Counted from the stretch's first letter, positions 32,012-40,388 are shown. The stretch is 64,000 nt of DNA from JAMCYG01 sp027365565 (GCA_027365565.1 DAHXMI010000010.1:1-64000), one strand, 5' to 3'. A program made the numbers and translations. Notes: generated from the letters alone by a model not told the origin.

Positions 32012-32761
32012 TCAGGCCACAGTCATAAAGCTGAAACCTTCAGGCGTTATCTCGTACGGCGACAGAACCCAGCTGTGGTTTGTGCCCCTCGTCTTGATGA
32101 CTTCGGCAACCAGGCTCCTTTTGTCATCCTCCTGGGACTGGTATAGGATTATTACGCCGTCGAACATGAAGAATTCCTTGGTGAATTTCAGGTCCTTCCT
32201 GCTGGATGTCTGCAACTCGTACGTGAAGAATGCGGTAACTCCCAGCCTGTGAAGGTTCTGCGTCAGGGACATCATCGCCTTCCTATAGGAGAAAATGTCT
32301 TGGAAAAGCAGTTTTACTACTGATATCGAGTCTATCACTATGAGCTTGGCATTATTCTTCATGAGCACGTTCTCTATCTCGGATACTATGTGGCCGAATG
32401 AGTAGTTTGACGTGTCGTCCCCCTTCTGGTATATCCTCTCATAGCTTTTGGCTTTCTCGATGGTGAGCTTGCCGGACGCAATCAGGTCGTCTATGTCGTC
32501 GAAACTCGAGAATACCTCCTTGGCATTCCTGATTATGTCCTCGGGCTCCTCCTCGAACGATATGAGCGCGGACGGCGTGCCGCTCTTTGCATTTTTATAG
32601 AGTATCTCGAATGATAGCAGGGTCTTGCCCGCTCCAGGACCGCCAGCGAGGATAACCTGCTCGTTCTCCGGTATGCCACCGTAGAGCAGCTTGTCCATGC
32701 CCTCTATGCCAGTGCTTATCTTCTTGACGATACTGCCACCATTAGACTTTCCCGCCATCAT
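32012..32761 (-). CDS. KaiC-like RecA-superfamily ATPase
   Basis: The 249-residue protein is a single KaiC domain. Walker A is GGPGAGKTLLSFEIL, the conserved ISFEEEPEDI follows, and Walker B is KLIVIDSISVV. It keeps the family's opening STGIEGMDKLLYGGIPENE. Archaeal single-domain KaiC-like proteins are linked to signalling, motility or pilus control, but most are uncharacterised. It is the first gene of an operon with the Cys-rich surface protein. Two nearby ATG codons (32761, 32758) are possible. A TATA element (AAGTTTATAAG) lies near 32795-32806. Whether it acts on pili or surface proteins is inference. Confidence 0.85.
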   Translation of the reverse strand: MMAGKSNGGSIVKKISTGIEGMDKLLYGGIPENEQVILAGGPGAGKTLLSFEILYKNAKSGTPSALISFEEEPEDIIRNAKEVFSSFDDIDDLIASGKLTIEKAKSYERIYQKGDDTSNYSFGHIVSEIENVLMKNNAKLIVIDSISVVKLLFQDIFSYRKAMMSLTQNLHRLGVTAFFTYELQTSSRKDLKFTKEFFMFDGVIILYQSQEDDKRSLVAEVIKTRGTNHSWVLSPYEITPEGFSFMTVA

Positions 32762-32839
32762 ACCCACTTCTCATTCTTTATCTTCAATTCAAACTTATAA
32801 ACTTTCCGAATATCGGCGGCCGGGTGTTTTGGCGCGTGA

Positions 32840-32877
32840 TAGACATTTGTCTAATTTTTATACGTTTTGCATGCAAA
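32840..32877. promoter_or_regulatory. two palindromes in the divergent promoter region
   Basis: TAGACA-TT-TGTCTA lies at 32840-32853 and the perfect palindrome TTTGCATGCAAA at 32866-32877, on both sides of a TATA-like TTTTTATACG (32855-32864). The region separates the KaiC-like operon from the two-TM/XRE operon. Either palindrome could be an operator, perhaps for the XRE regulator at 33792; this is inference. Confidence 0.35.
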
Positions 32878-32976
32878 TCGCGTGCGCAGTTCGTTACATA
32901 ACGCTTTTATTTTATTGAGTAGCATTATGTGTGCTTTGCTGTGGGGGCAGCGGGCCGCACATGGCGCATGACCTGA

Positions 32977-33795
32977 ATGAAATACAATGGTAATGCAGTG
33001 AACAAGAGAATAGTGCTTATCGGCATAGTGCTCATAGTGCTCGGCATAATAGCCGCGATTATAGCCTCATCGACGTTCAGCAACAGCATACAGTTGCTCG
33101 CGGGCCAGCTGCTCAGGAACGCGACAATACATTCTGCGCAGCAAAACTACGCATATCTGCCGATAAACGTCACCAACGCTTCTCAGATATACGTACTCGC
33201 GGAGCTTAACAAAAGCTCCAATTTCTACGTGTTCAACGGCAGCGCCTTCGGCGTTTGGGTTTCTGCGGTAAAGAACGCTACGAACGCATCGGGCATCAGG
33301 ACTGCGGTTTCGCTCGAAGGCAAAGGGGCGTATTTCATAGCGGAGAACTCGACGTTCGTGGATACAGCCTCTTCCGTCGCCCCGAATTCCACTGAGAATA
33401 TAGTGTACGCGGCGTCAAACGCTGTAGAACCTGCAGGCACGTACTATGCCGTTTCGGACAACACGAACGGAAGTGCGTCTGCCAACAACGGCACAGTCCT
33501 CACGAAGCTCGTGTATTACATGCCAGGCACAATAAGCAGCAACACGCTCGCGGAGTACAGCGGCCCGGGGGATACGGTGCTGGCAAGCAGCATTGCCTTC
33601 CTGGCGCTGGTGATAGCAGGCATAATACTTGTCATATATGGAGTATGGAAGAAACCTAAACCAGATGTGGTGCCTGCGCAGTTCCAGGAACCGAAGAAGG
33701 ATGACACACCGAACAAACCAGGCGAAAAGGCCGATGATTACATAAGCGGCCTGTATGACAGGATAGAAGGCAGGAAGGGCAAGAAGAAGGAATGA
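32977..33795 (+). CDS. two-TM surface protein
   Basis: I do not recognise the family. The 272-residue protein has an N-terminal membrane helix (residues 12-33), an outside domain of about 170 residues rich in Ser, Ala and N-x-S/T sequons, a second helix (residues about 203-222) and a charged cytoplasmic tail with PKKDDTPNKPGEKADDYISG, ending in Lys. The stop overlaps the start of the XRE regulator by four bases (ATGA), so the two are coupled. A membrane protein coupled to a regulator may be a sensor or be controlled by it; that is inference. Confidence 0.7.
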   Translation: MKYNGNAVNKRIVLIGIVLIVLGIIAAIIASSTFSNSIQLLAGQLLRNATIHSAQQNYAYLPINVTNASQIYVLAELNKSSNFYVFNGSAFGVWVSAVKNATNASGIRTAVSLEGKGAYFIAENSTFVDTASSVAPNSTENIVYAASNAVEPAGTYYAVSDNTNGSASANNGTVLTKLVYYMPGTISSNTLAEYSGPGDTVLASSIAFLALVIAGIILVIYGVWKKPKPDVVPAQFQEPKKDDTPNKPGEKADDYISGLYDRIEGRKGKKKE

Positions 33796-34541
33796 ACCGT
33801 TGCAATGGTGATTTGATAGCGGAGGAGGAGAACGCGGAGGTCGATTCGCTTAAGGGGAAGATCGCTGGAGAGATAACGCTCGCAGAGAGCCCCGGCAGTG
33901 CGATGAAGAAGTGGAGGGAGTTCTTCGGCATAAGCCAGGTCGACCTAGCCCGCCGCATAAAGATATCTGCTTCGACTATAAGCGACTATGAGAGCAACCG
34001 CAGGCTCAGCCCCGGCGTGGGCGTGATAAAGAGATTTGTGGACAAGCTCTTCGAGCTCGATGCGGAGAACGGCGGCGCGGTGGTGCAGGGCCTGGTCAAG
34101 TTCTCCGGCGAACCAAAGCGCAAAGGCGAAGGCAAGGTCTTCTATTCGGTCCACGACTTCAGCGTCCCGATAAGCGGCGCAGACCTCAACAGGATAATAG
34201 ACGGCAAGATAGTGGTAAACCCGTCCCTTCTCGATTCGGTGAAGGTGTTCGGCTATACGCGAATGGACAGCCTGAAGGTAATACTGGAGATGGACCCGGC
34301 AGAGTACCCTAAGCTGTTCGGCTCTACAACCGAGCGCGCGTTCGTGTTCGAGAACGTTAGCAGCGGCAGGTCCCCTATGGTGGTAATACGCGTGGCCCCC
34401 ATAAAGCCGAAGATCGTAGTGATACACAACGTGTCCAGCCTGGACAAGCTCGCGATAAAGATCGCACAGGTCGAGAGAATACCTGTCCTCACGACGAAGC
34501 TGTCATTGGAGGAGGTATACAACCGGCTCAACAAGATATGA
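33792..34541 (+). CDS. XRE-type transcriptional regulator (COG1709-like)
   Basis: The 249-residue protein has a helix-turn-helix at residues about 36-90 (FFGISQVDLARRIKISASTI, then SDYESNRRLSPG). The C-terminal 150 residues match the archaeal COG1709-type regulators, with FYSVHDFSVPISGADLNRII and a closing alpha/beta domain that may bind a ligand. It is probably a cytoplasmic repressor or activator. It is translationally coupled to the two-TM protein and lies convergent to the interrupted pilin-LamG gene, from which it is separated by seven bases. The two palindromes upstream of the operon are candidate sites for autoregulation. Confidence 0.82.
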   Translation: MNRCNGDLIAEEENAEVDSLKGKIAGEITLAESPGSAMKKWREFFGISQVDLARRIKISASTISDYESNRRLSPGVGVIKRFVDKLFELDAENGGAVVQGLVKFSGEPKRKGEGKVFYSVHDFSVPISGADLNRIIDGKIVVNPSLLDSVKVFGYTRMDSLKVILEMDPAEYPKLFGSTTERAFVFENVSSGRSPMVVIRVAPIKPKIVVIHNVSSLDKLAIKIAQVERIPVLTTKLSLEEVYNRLNKI

Positions 34542-34548
34542 TTGTGAT

Positions 34549-35433
34549 TCATGGAGTGGAGTAGCCGTTCAACCATTGGCTGGTGAACGTGAGGCCTCCG
34601 CTTATCTGGCCGTTGTTGTTATTTCCCGAATAATCCTGCACGTTGCCGTTGAGGGGCCACCAGCCCATCAGGTTCTGAGGGTCGATTGGAGCACCGCCTA
34701 TGCCTTCATGGTAAATTGCGCCTAATTCGTTAGAGGATAGTGTAGTGTTATAGATCTGGACATTGGAGATATAGCCATTGAACATTGCACCTTGGCTCTC
34801 GAATTCGCCGATGTCTATCTCGTTGGCGGATAAGGTGTTCTCCGAACCGAACGAGATTGAGTTTACCTGACCATCCACATACACGCTTAAGGTATTTGAA
34901 GTCTGATTGGTGGATGCCGCCGCGAAATACCATGTGTTCGGAGAGATGCATGTTGCAGAATTGACAGCAGGATTTTGAGATGTTGGACTAATGGCGCTCA
35001 TGCATGCCTGGATATGGCAGTCGCCATTGGGAAACATGGACAGCGCACCGCACGGATTGGCAGGATTGAACCCTACTATACCTGCATTGTTAGTCGGAAT
35101 GGTCGGTAAATATACCCACGCAGTCAAGGTAAGGGAATTCCTTGCAGATATAGGAAGCGAAGTTGTTATGCGACTGGATGAACCATCAAAACTTGCGACA
35201 TATTAAGGTAATTCGCCGCTGCACACGCCCATCAGGTTCAAGTTCGTGTTCGTATTGGGCCCTCCAGGCCTGAAGACGTGGCATGAACCGGGCTGCGCCC
35301 TCGGACCGAGGTTTGCTGTGTTGAAGACTCCGAGACTGAAAAGCGCTGCGAGGACTACCGCAATGATTAGTATGGCCCAGCCGTACGTCATGAGATACTC
35401 CATCGCCGACTGGGATGCGAACTTTTGTCTCAT
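34549..35433 (-). pseudogene. pilin-LamG protein (copy 2), in-frame stop
   Basis: The gene has the same layout as copies 1 and 3: a class III signal (SQSAMEYLMTYGWAILIIAV), GPRAQPGSCHVFRPGGP, a variable LamG region and the end WWPLNGNVQDYSGNNNNG. The reading frame is open over 295 codons except for one TAA at 35203-35205, right after VCSGELP. In copy 1 the same position is Gln (GELPQFVGKF against GELP-stop-YVASF), so a single C-to-T change of CAA would explain it. No frameshift is needed. Other genes here end normally at TAA, so the code is not changed. It may be a young pseudogene, a truncated 76-residue pilin, or a sequencing error. Confidence 0.75.
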
Positions 35434-35449
35434 TGGAGAGCCTCGTACT

Positions 35450-37180
35450 TCATTTACTTAGGAATTTTTTAACCTTTTCAACTCCCAGTGCGTTTATCAC
35501 CCTGTCCTTGGTGAGCCACCCGCGCCTCGCAGTGCCTATCCCGTACTTGAGGAACCCATAGTCGTTCGTCGCGTGCGAATCGCTGTCTATCGAGAACTTG
35601 ACCTTGTGCTTCGAGACGAGCATTATATTCGTGTCGTTCAGGTCCAGCCTTTCCGGCTGCGCATTTATCTCGAGCGCCACGCCACTCCTCTCCGCGGCGT
35701 CTGCCACCTTCTCTAGGTCGATCCTGTACGGCTCCCTCGTCATTATCTCCCTGCCGGTGGGATGGCCGAGGATGTGCACGTATCCGGACTCTACCGCCTT
35801 TATCACCCTCTTCGTCATCTCTTCCTGGCCCATGTTGAAGTTGGAGTGTACAGACGCCACGACGCAGTCCATACGCTTCAGCGTCTTCGCTGCAAGGTCG
35901 AGGCTGCCATCCTTGAGTATGTCGACCTCTGCACCTTTCAGTATTGTCAGCCTGCCGCCCAGCTTGCCGTTGACCGCATCCACCTTCTTGAAGAACGCGG
36001 AAAACTGCGCATCGTTCATCCCGTGGGCGACCCTCTCGCTCTTGGTGTGGTTGGTCGTGGCTATGTACTTGAGGCCGTGCGCGATTGCCGCATCGGCCAT
36101 CTCCCCTATGGTAGCATTGCCATCGGTCTCTTTCGTATGCGTGTGAAGATCGCCCTGAAGGTCGCCATACCCGATCAGCTCCGGCAGCTCGCCTTCCTGC
36201 GCTAGCTTTATCTCGCCGCGCGCCTCCCTCATCTCAGGGGGGACCCACTGCATTCCCAACTTCCTGTATATGACATCCTCGCTCCTGCTCTCGATGAGCT
36301 TGCCCTTCCTGTCAAACAGTCCGTACTCGTTTAGCTTGTACCCTTTCTTTATAGCGATCTCCCTGACCTTTATGTTGTGGTCCTTGCTGCCGGTAAAATA
36401 CTGCTGTGCTGCGCCTATGCTCTTGGGGTCTATCACCCTTAGGTCGCAGCTGAGGCCCATGTTCAGCCATACCGTGGACCTCGTCGGTCCCTTGGATATT
36501 ATGCTTTGGACATCGCCCATCTTGGTGAACAGATCCATGAGCCTTTCCGGCTTGTTGGATAATGCGAGTATGTCAATATCGCCGACAGTTTCCCTCATCC
36601 TCCTCGTGGATCCGGCTATGTGCACCTCCTTTGCCAGACCGCTGTCCCGTATGATCTTCACTATGTTCTCCGCTGCAGGCATGGCTGCGCCGAGCAGGAT
36701 CCTTCCCTTGCTAGCTCCGAGCAGCTTTATGCTCTTTGCTAGCTGCTCCTCGCTCCTCTCGCCGAACCCTTCCAGCCTCCTTACCTTGTGGCCGCTTATG
36801 GCCTTCTTTAGGTCGTCGACGTTCTTCACATGCAGCTTCTTATACAGCAGCACCGCGCGCTTCGCACCCATCCCCTCCAACTGCGTCAGCTGCGTGAAAT
36901 CGATCGGATACTTGCGCTTCAGCTCTACATGCTTCTCGATCTTGCCGGTCTTCAGGTACTGCTCTATCTTGCCAGCTATGCCTTTCCCCACACCGGGCAG
37001 ATCCATAAGGGCCTTGAGCCCGCCCTTCCCGTACACGTTTTCTATAGGTTCCTGCAGGCTTAGGATAGTCTGGGCGGCTTTCCTGTATGCCCTTACCTCA
37101 AACTTGGAGCTCTCAGTCTCTTCTATCGCAATCATGTCCGCTATCTCGTCAAAAAGCTCCGCGAGCTTCTTGTTCTCCAC
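35450..37180 (-). CDS. polX: family X DNA polymerase with PHP domain
   Basis: PolX fills short gaps in repair, and its PHP domain can give 3'-5' exonuclease or AP-end-processing activity. The 576-residue protein has an N-terminal helix-hairpin-helix region (LMDLPGVGKGIAGKI, LEGMGAKRAVLL), the polymerase palm with HIAGSTRRMRETVGDIDILA (metal Asp pair) and the later Asp in SCDLRVID, and a C-terminal PHP domain with DLHTHTKETDG, ATTNHTKS, GAEVDIL, VASVHSN, LGHPTGR and SIDSDSHA. All catalytic groups look intact and the length is normal. The start is a GTG preceded by AAGGG. It lies just upstream of the pilin-LamG copy 2 on the same strand. Confidence 0.93.
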   Translation of the reverse strand: MENKKLAELFDEIADMIAIEETESSKFEVRAYRKAAQTILSLQEPIENVYGKGGLKALMDLPGVGKGIAGKIEQYLKTGKIEKHVELKRKYPIDFTQLTQLEGMGAKRAVLLYKKLHVKNVDDLKKAISGHKVRRLEGFGERSEEQLAKSIKLLGASKGRILLGAAMPAAENIVKIIRDSGLAKEVHIAGSTRRMRETVGDIDILALSNKPERLMDLFTKMGDVQSIISKGPTRSTVWLNMGLSCDLRVIDPKSIGAAQQYFTGSKDHNIKVREIAIKKGYKLNEYGLFDRKGKLIESRSEDVIYRKLGMQWVPPEMREARGEIKLAQEGELPELIGYGDLQGDLHTHTKETDGNATIGEMADAAIAHGLKYIATTNHTKSERVAHGMNDAQFSAFFKKVDAVNGKLGGRLTILKGAEVDILKDGSLDLAAKTLKRMDCVVASVHSNFNMGQEEMTKRVIKAVESGYVHILGHPTGREIMTREPYRIDLEKVADAAERSGVALEINAQPERLDLNDTNIMLVSKHKVKFSIDSDSHATNDYGFLKYGIGTARRGWLTKDRVINALGVEKVKKFLSK

Positions 37181-37263
37181 CCTTCACGCACCGCGGCTTG
37201 AGCCAGTATTAAAGCCCTACGTATGATATTTTATCCTTTCTTGCGCCTTATATACTGATAGGA

Positions 37264-37848
37264 ATGCCAGAAGAGGCGGGTGAGGCAAAGGAGCTATCGG
37301 ACCTCAACGAGGTCTACCTTGCCATAATATCGCGCTACAAGGAATACATCGAGGATAAGGAGAGTATATCGGTGGCTGAGCTGCCGCGGCTTGTCACTCC
37401 GAATGACGAGGCAGTCTCGCGGAAGGCCGGCGACATAAAGACAGAGTTCCAGGACTACTTCTTCGACAAGGATTTCTACGATGCAGGCATGAAGGCATTC
37501 GAGTTCGTGAAGGACAAGGTAGCGACGGTCGTCCTTCCGGTGCAGTTCTGGCTCACGCCTGGCGAGACGCTCGGCTTCATGGTCGGCGACCTGATGGACA
37601 AGAACGTGCTGCTGTGCAGCCTGCTCATAAAGCTGGGCAACCCATCAGCAAGGGTGTTCGTGGTATCAAAAGGCGGAGACAAGCGGACGTTCGTCTACTT
37701 CGAGTTCGGCGGTAAGGTGCACGCGATGGACCTTGACGACGGCACCAAGGAGTATTCCAGCAGGGATGCGATGATAGAGACCCTGAACCTTGACGACGAT
37801 ACTACCGCCTACGAGTTCAACGACAAGCTTTACATAGACGTTAGCTGA
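37264..37848 (+). CDS. putative transglutaminase-like protein
   Basis: I do not recognise a named family. The 194-residue soluble protein has a segment, KNVLLCSLLIKLGNPSARVF, followed about 35 residues later by GGKVHAMDLDDG. The order Cys, then His, then Asp, with the L-L-x-x-L-G-x-P-A-R-V pattern after the Cys, resembles the catalytic core of transglutaminase-like cysteine proteases. The first 75 residues are helical and acidic. There is no signal peptide. A TATA-like stretch upstream suggests a leader of a few bases or none. It stands alone between polX (divergent) and vapBC. Confidence 0.5.
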   Translation: MPEEAGEAKELSDLNEVYLAIISRYKEYIEDKESISVAELPRLVTPNDEAVSRKAGDIKTEFQDYFFDKDFYDAGMKAFEFVKDKVATVVLPVQFWLTPGETLGFMVGDLMDKNVLLCSLLIKLGNPSARVFVVSKGGDKRTFVYFEFGGKVHAMDLDDGTKEYSSRDAMIETLNLDDDTTAYEFNDKLYIDVS

Positions 37849-37879
37849 GATAACATCCGCACATGATAGCGCAACTATT

Positions 37880-37899
37880 TATATGTTTATATACATATA
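37880..37899. promoter_or_regulatory. inverted repeat at the vapBC promoter
   Basis: TATATGT and ACATATA arms, separated by six bases, overlap the TATA region 13 bases before vapB. VapB antitoxins usually repress their own operon by binding such repeats, so this is a likely operator. Confidence 0.45.
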
Positions 37900-37911
37900 T
37901 AGTATGGTTGG

Positions 37912-38130
37912 ATGGCTAAACTGATCGCAATATCTGAAGAAGCATACACTAGGCTCAGAAGGCTGAAAGGAAAAGACCGCTCTTTCACAAAGGTAATACT
38001 AGAGCTCGTTGGAGAGAAGAGCGGTGACCTCGGCGACCTTTTTGGGGCATTGAACGTAAGTACTGAAAGACTGAACCGCATAAAGCGTGAGATAAAGAAG
38101 GAGCGCGAAAACATGTTCTCAGGCAGATGA
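37912..38130 (+). CDS. vapB: VapB-type antitoxin
   Basis: The 72-residue protein resembles the archaeal VapB (DUF217) antitoxins. It opens with MAKLIAISEEAYTRLRRLKG, a ribbon-helix-helix-like DNA-binding part, and ends with a basic-acidic helix that would wrap around the toxin. It is expected to neutralise the VapC nuclease encoded one base after its stop codon and to repress the operon. The promoter carries an inverted repeat (37880-37899). Length and gene order are typical. Confidence 0.82.
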   Translation: MAKLIAISEEAYTRLRRLKGKDRSFTKVILELVGEKSGDLGDLFGALNVSTERLNRIKREIKKERENMFSGR

Positions 38131-38131
38131 G

Positions 38132-38506
38132 ATGGCAATCTTCGACACGAATATAATGATTGATTACTTGAGCGGCTCAAAAAAGGCCGAAAGTTTTATA
38201 CTGAAATATGGAGAGGCTGAAGCTATCGGCATAACGTCTATTACTGCATATGAGCTCGTAAAGGGTATATCCGATATTGATGAAGAGCTGTTAGTAAAGC
38301 TTTTCGAGAGAGTAAGAATTTTCGACGTTACTTTGTCCGTGGCATGGACAGCAGGTAAACTGCATCGAAGCCTGAAAGCTTCTGGAAAAACACTAGGGGA
38401 GGCGGACCTGCTTATCGCTGCGACAGCTTTCGCGAACGATGAGACGCTGGTAACCCAGGATAAAGATTTCAAAAGACTTGGGACGAAGCAAGTTGTCGTG
38501 ATTTGA
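38132..38506 (+). CDS. vapC: VapC PIN-domain toxin
   Basis: The 124-residue PIN-domain ribonuclease keeps the acidic active-site residues: Asp in MAIFDTNIMIDYL, Glu in TAYELVKGI, Asp in GEADLLIAATA and Asp in LVTQDKDFKRL. VapC toxins cleave tRNA or rRNA and stop growth when the antitoxin is lost. The start follows the vapB stop by one base, so the pair is an operon. The complete active site suggests that the toxin is functional. Another toxin remnant, of the RelE type, lies at 18208. Confidence 0.88.
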   Translation: MAIFDTNIMIDYLSGSKKAESFILKYGEAEAIGITSITAYELVKGISDIDEELLVKLFERVRIFDVTLSVAWTAGKLHRSLKASGKTLGEADLLIAATAFANDETLVTQDKDFKRLGTKQVVVI

Positions 38507-38518
38507 AACTTGCCGTGG

Positions 38519-38635
38519 TCAGGAGTGGTCCTTGTTCTTCTTCAGGGCCTTCCTTGTCGCCTTCTTGAGCTTGCTTATCTTTACCTTTCGGTACGCCCTT
38601 CCGACCTTCCTCTTTGATTTCTTTCCGTTCTTCAT
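38519..38635 (-). CDS. 38-residue very basic protein
   Basis: This small gene lies 21 bases after the hsp20 stop codon on the same strand. The ATG is preceded by AGTGAT at ideal spacing. The 38 residues begin MKNGKKSKRKVGRAYRKVKI and are about half Lys and Arg, with no acidic residue except one near the end. Third codon positions and the use of AAG, AGG and ATA match the genome's real genes; the competing acidic frame over the same bases does not. It probably binds RNA or DNA. I cannot name a family. Confidence 0.6.
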   Translation of the reverse strand: MKNGKKSKRKVGRAYRKVKISKLKKATRKALKKNKDHS

Positions 38636-38656
38636 CAGAATCACTTGTGATTAGTG

Positions 38657-39223
38657 TCATTCTACCGTTATGTTTATTGTCCTTGCCGCGAGAGGCTTGG
38701 ACCTGTTCATCCTTATTTCGAGTATGCCGTTCCTGTAATGCGCCTTTGCACTGGCCGGGTTAACGTCATGCGGCAATGCGACGGTCTGCGTAGCCTGCGC
38801 GACGCGTGTGGCCGAGCGCACGCTTACCTGCCTGTTTCCTACGCTCAATGTTATGCTGTCCTTCTCTACGCCGCGCATCTCCATCGTCACAGTTATCATC
38901 TTCTGCGTTTCTGATACGTCCACCAGAGGCGCGGACTCGTGCGGGGCCGTCCTCGGCTGCGGCGGGGCCTGATAGTGGTACGGCGGCTGCGGCATCTGCG
39001 GCATCTGCCCCTTGGGTACCTTCACCCTTTCTATTATCGGCACGCCGTCCTTGTCTATCTTTATGTTGAACCCGTACGGTACACCGTTAGGATTGTCTGT
39101 GGAAAGCGACTTCATCATGTCCTTGACCGCGCGCGATACGAACTTTGAGAGCTTCTCGAACTCCTCTGGGCTAAGCGCACCGTCAGGACCTATAGAGATA
39201 TCGTTCATGTTGTCATCAGCCAT
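38657..39223 (-). CDS. Hsp20/alpha-crystallin family small heat-shock protein
   Basis: The 188-residue protein ends in an alpha-crystallin-like domain (residues about 105-188): PLVDVSETQKMITVTMEMRG, a V-x-K-D-S-I-T-L-S-V strand, then TVALPHDVNPASAKAHYRNGILEI with the conserved G-I-L-E. Such proteins hold unfolded proteins as ATP-independent chaperones. The N-terminal part (residues 1-100) is longer than usual, with an acidic helix and a Pro/Gln/Tyr-rich linker (QMPQMPQPPYHYQAPPQP). GGTGGG before the ATG at 39223 decides the start. The 38-residue basic protein follows in the same operon. Confidence 0.83.
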   Translation of the reverse strand: MADDNMNDISIGPDGALSPEEFEKLSKFVSRAVKDMMKSLSTDNPNGVPYGFNIKIDKDGVPIIERVKVPKGQMPQMPQPPYHYQAPPQPRTAPHESAPLVDVSETQKMITVTMEMRGVEKDSITLSVGNRQVSVRSATRVAQATQTVALPHDVNPASAKAHYRNGILEIRMNRSKPLAARTINITVE

Positions 39224-39315
39224 TCTACCCACCCTGCACAACAATTTATTGCGTGCATTTATAAAAAACTATTGCAGGCACAATGTTAAACGGCGTATAT
39301 GAAATGGTTTCCATG

Positions 39316-40368
39316 TCACTTCATCCATTTGCCTATGCCCGACTGCCTGGCCTCGCTGGTGATGGAGACTATCTTGTCAGCATACTTGCCGACCCGGTCT
39401 TCCGAGAACTCGTGCTCCGCGCACATTAGGCGCATTATGTCTTCCTTGTTCGGCTTTATCTCCTTCATCCTGTCTATCTCATCCCTGCCAAACTCCTTCA
39501 CCTCGGGCTTCATGAACATGTCCTCAAGCTCCTTCGGCTCCACCTCGAACGAGAACTGGTACTTCTCCCTTAAATAGGACGTGACCTCCTCCAGCGACTT
39601 CGACGCTTTCGCGATCTTCAGCGCGGTCTTCGGGCCCACGCCCTTCACGCCGATGTTGAAGTCGGTGCCTAGCATCATGCCTATCCATATAAGCTGCTTC
39701 CTGTCTATGCTGTTGAATGCGAGCGTGTCGTTCAGGGATGCGAGCTCCGTGTCCACGCTGACGTATATGTTCTTCTTCGGCAGCTTCCTCTTGCCGGTAA
39801 TCGCCATGTTCCTCACTATACGCTCGGCCCCGAGAAGCAGGGTGTCGTAGTCCTGGCTGCCAACCGCATATACCATACCCTCCTTGCACAGGTAACTGGC
39901 CTGCGCCTCACCCTCGCTCGGGGCGCTTATGTAGGATATGCCCATCGCGTCGAGCAGCTGCTTCGAATCTGCCACTATGTGCTTCGTGACCCGCGTGGCC
40001 TGCTGGGCATAGGTTCTCGCCTCCTCTTCCCTGCCTTCCTTGACTGCCTTCTGCCAATCCTCGTACGCCTGCTCCCTCCTCTGCATGCGCGCCTGTATGG
40101 TCTTCTGCTTCAGCATAGAGGGTATGCCGTCGAACACGTATATCGGCACAACGCCGTGGTCCATCATTTCTATGGACCTGTAGAATAGTCCTGATAGATG
40201 GCTGGTGACGTTGCCCTTCGAGTCCATCAGAGGCGTGCCGTCCGGCTGCCTTATTATCGACAGGAACTGGTATAGAACGTTGTATGCGTCTATCGCTATT
40301 GTCCTGCCCCTCAGGTCGTCGAGCGTTATCTTGCGCTTCTGCACCAGCTTGCTGAGATCTACTGACAT
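39316..40368 (-). CDS. fen: flap endonuclease 1
   Basis: FEN1 removes 5' flaps during Okazaki-fragment maturation. The 350-residue protein shows the XPG N region (TIAIDAYNVLYQFLSIIRQ), VFDGIPSMLKQ, the XPG I region (SAPSEGEAQASYLCKEG, then SQDYDTLLLGA) and the helix-hairpin-helix TDFNIGVKGVGPKTALKI. The acidic active site is complete. Instead of the usual QxxLxxFF clamp-binding end, the protein closes with QSGIGKWMK, which has the same spacing with Ile, Trp and Met and may bind PCNA. It is followed on the other side by mbf1, 20 bases upstream on the same strand. Confidence 0.94.
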   Translation of the reverse strand: MSVDLSKLVQKRKITLDDLRGRTIAIDAYNVLYQFLSIIRQPDGTPLMDSKGNVTSHLSGLFYRSIEMMDHGVVPIYVFDGIPSMLKQKTIQARMQRREQAYEDWQKAVKEGREEEARTYAQQATRVTKHIVADSKQLLDAMGISYISAPSEGEAQASYLCKEGMVYAVGSQDYDTLLLGAERIVRNMAITGKRKLPKKNIYVSVDTELASLNDTLAFNSIDRKQLIWIGMMLGTDFNIGVKGVGPKTALKIAKASKSLEEVTSYLREKYQFSFEVEPKELEDMFMKPEVKEFGRDEIDRMKEIKPNKEDIMRLMCAEHEFSEDRVGKYADKIVSITSEARQSGIGKWMK

Positions 40369-40388
40369 CGTACGCCCTCACAAAACAT

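Noticed and set aside
35203..35205. Reassigned TAA codon for Gln
   Set aside because: Other genes in the window, such as the TBP gene, end at TAA with normal protein lengths, so the code looks standard.
38469..38660. 63-codon acidic frame overlapping the small basic gene
   Set aside because: The basic frame has the ribosome-binding site and the genome's codon bias. The acidic frame is its shifted reading and runs into vapC on the other strand.
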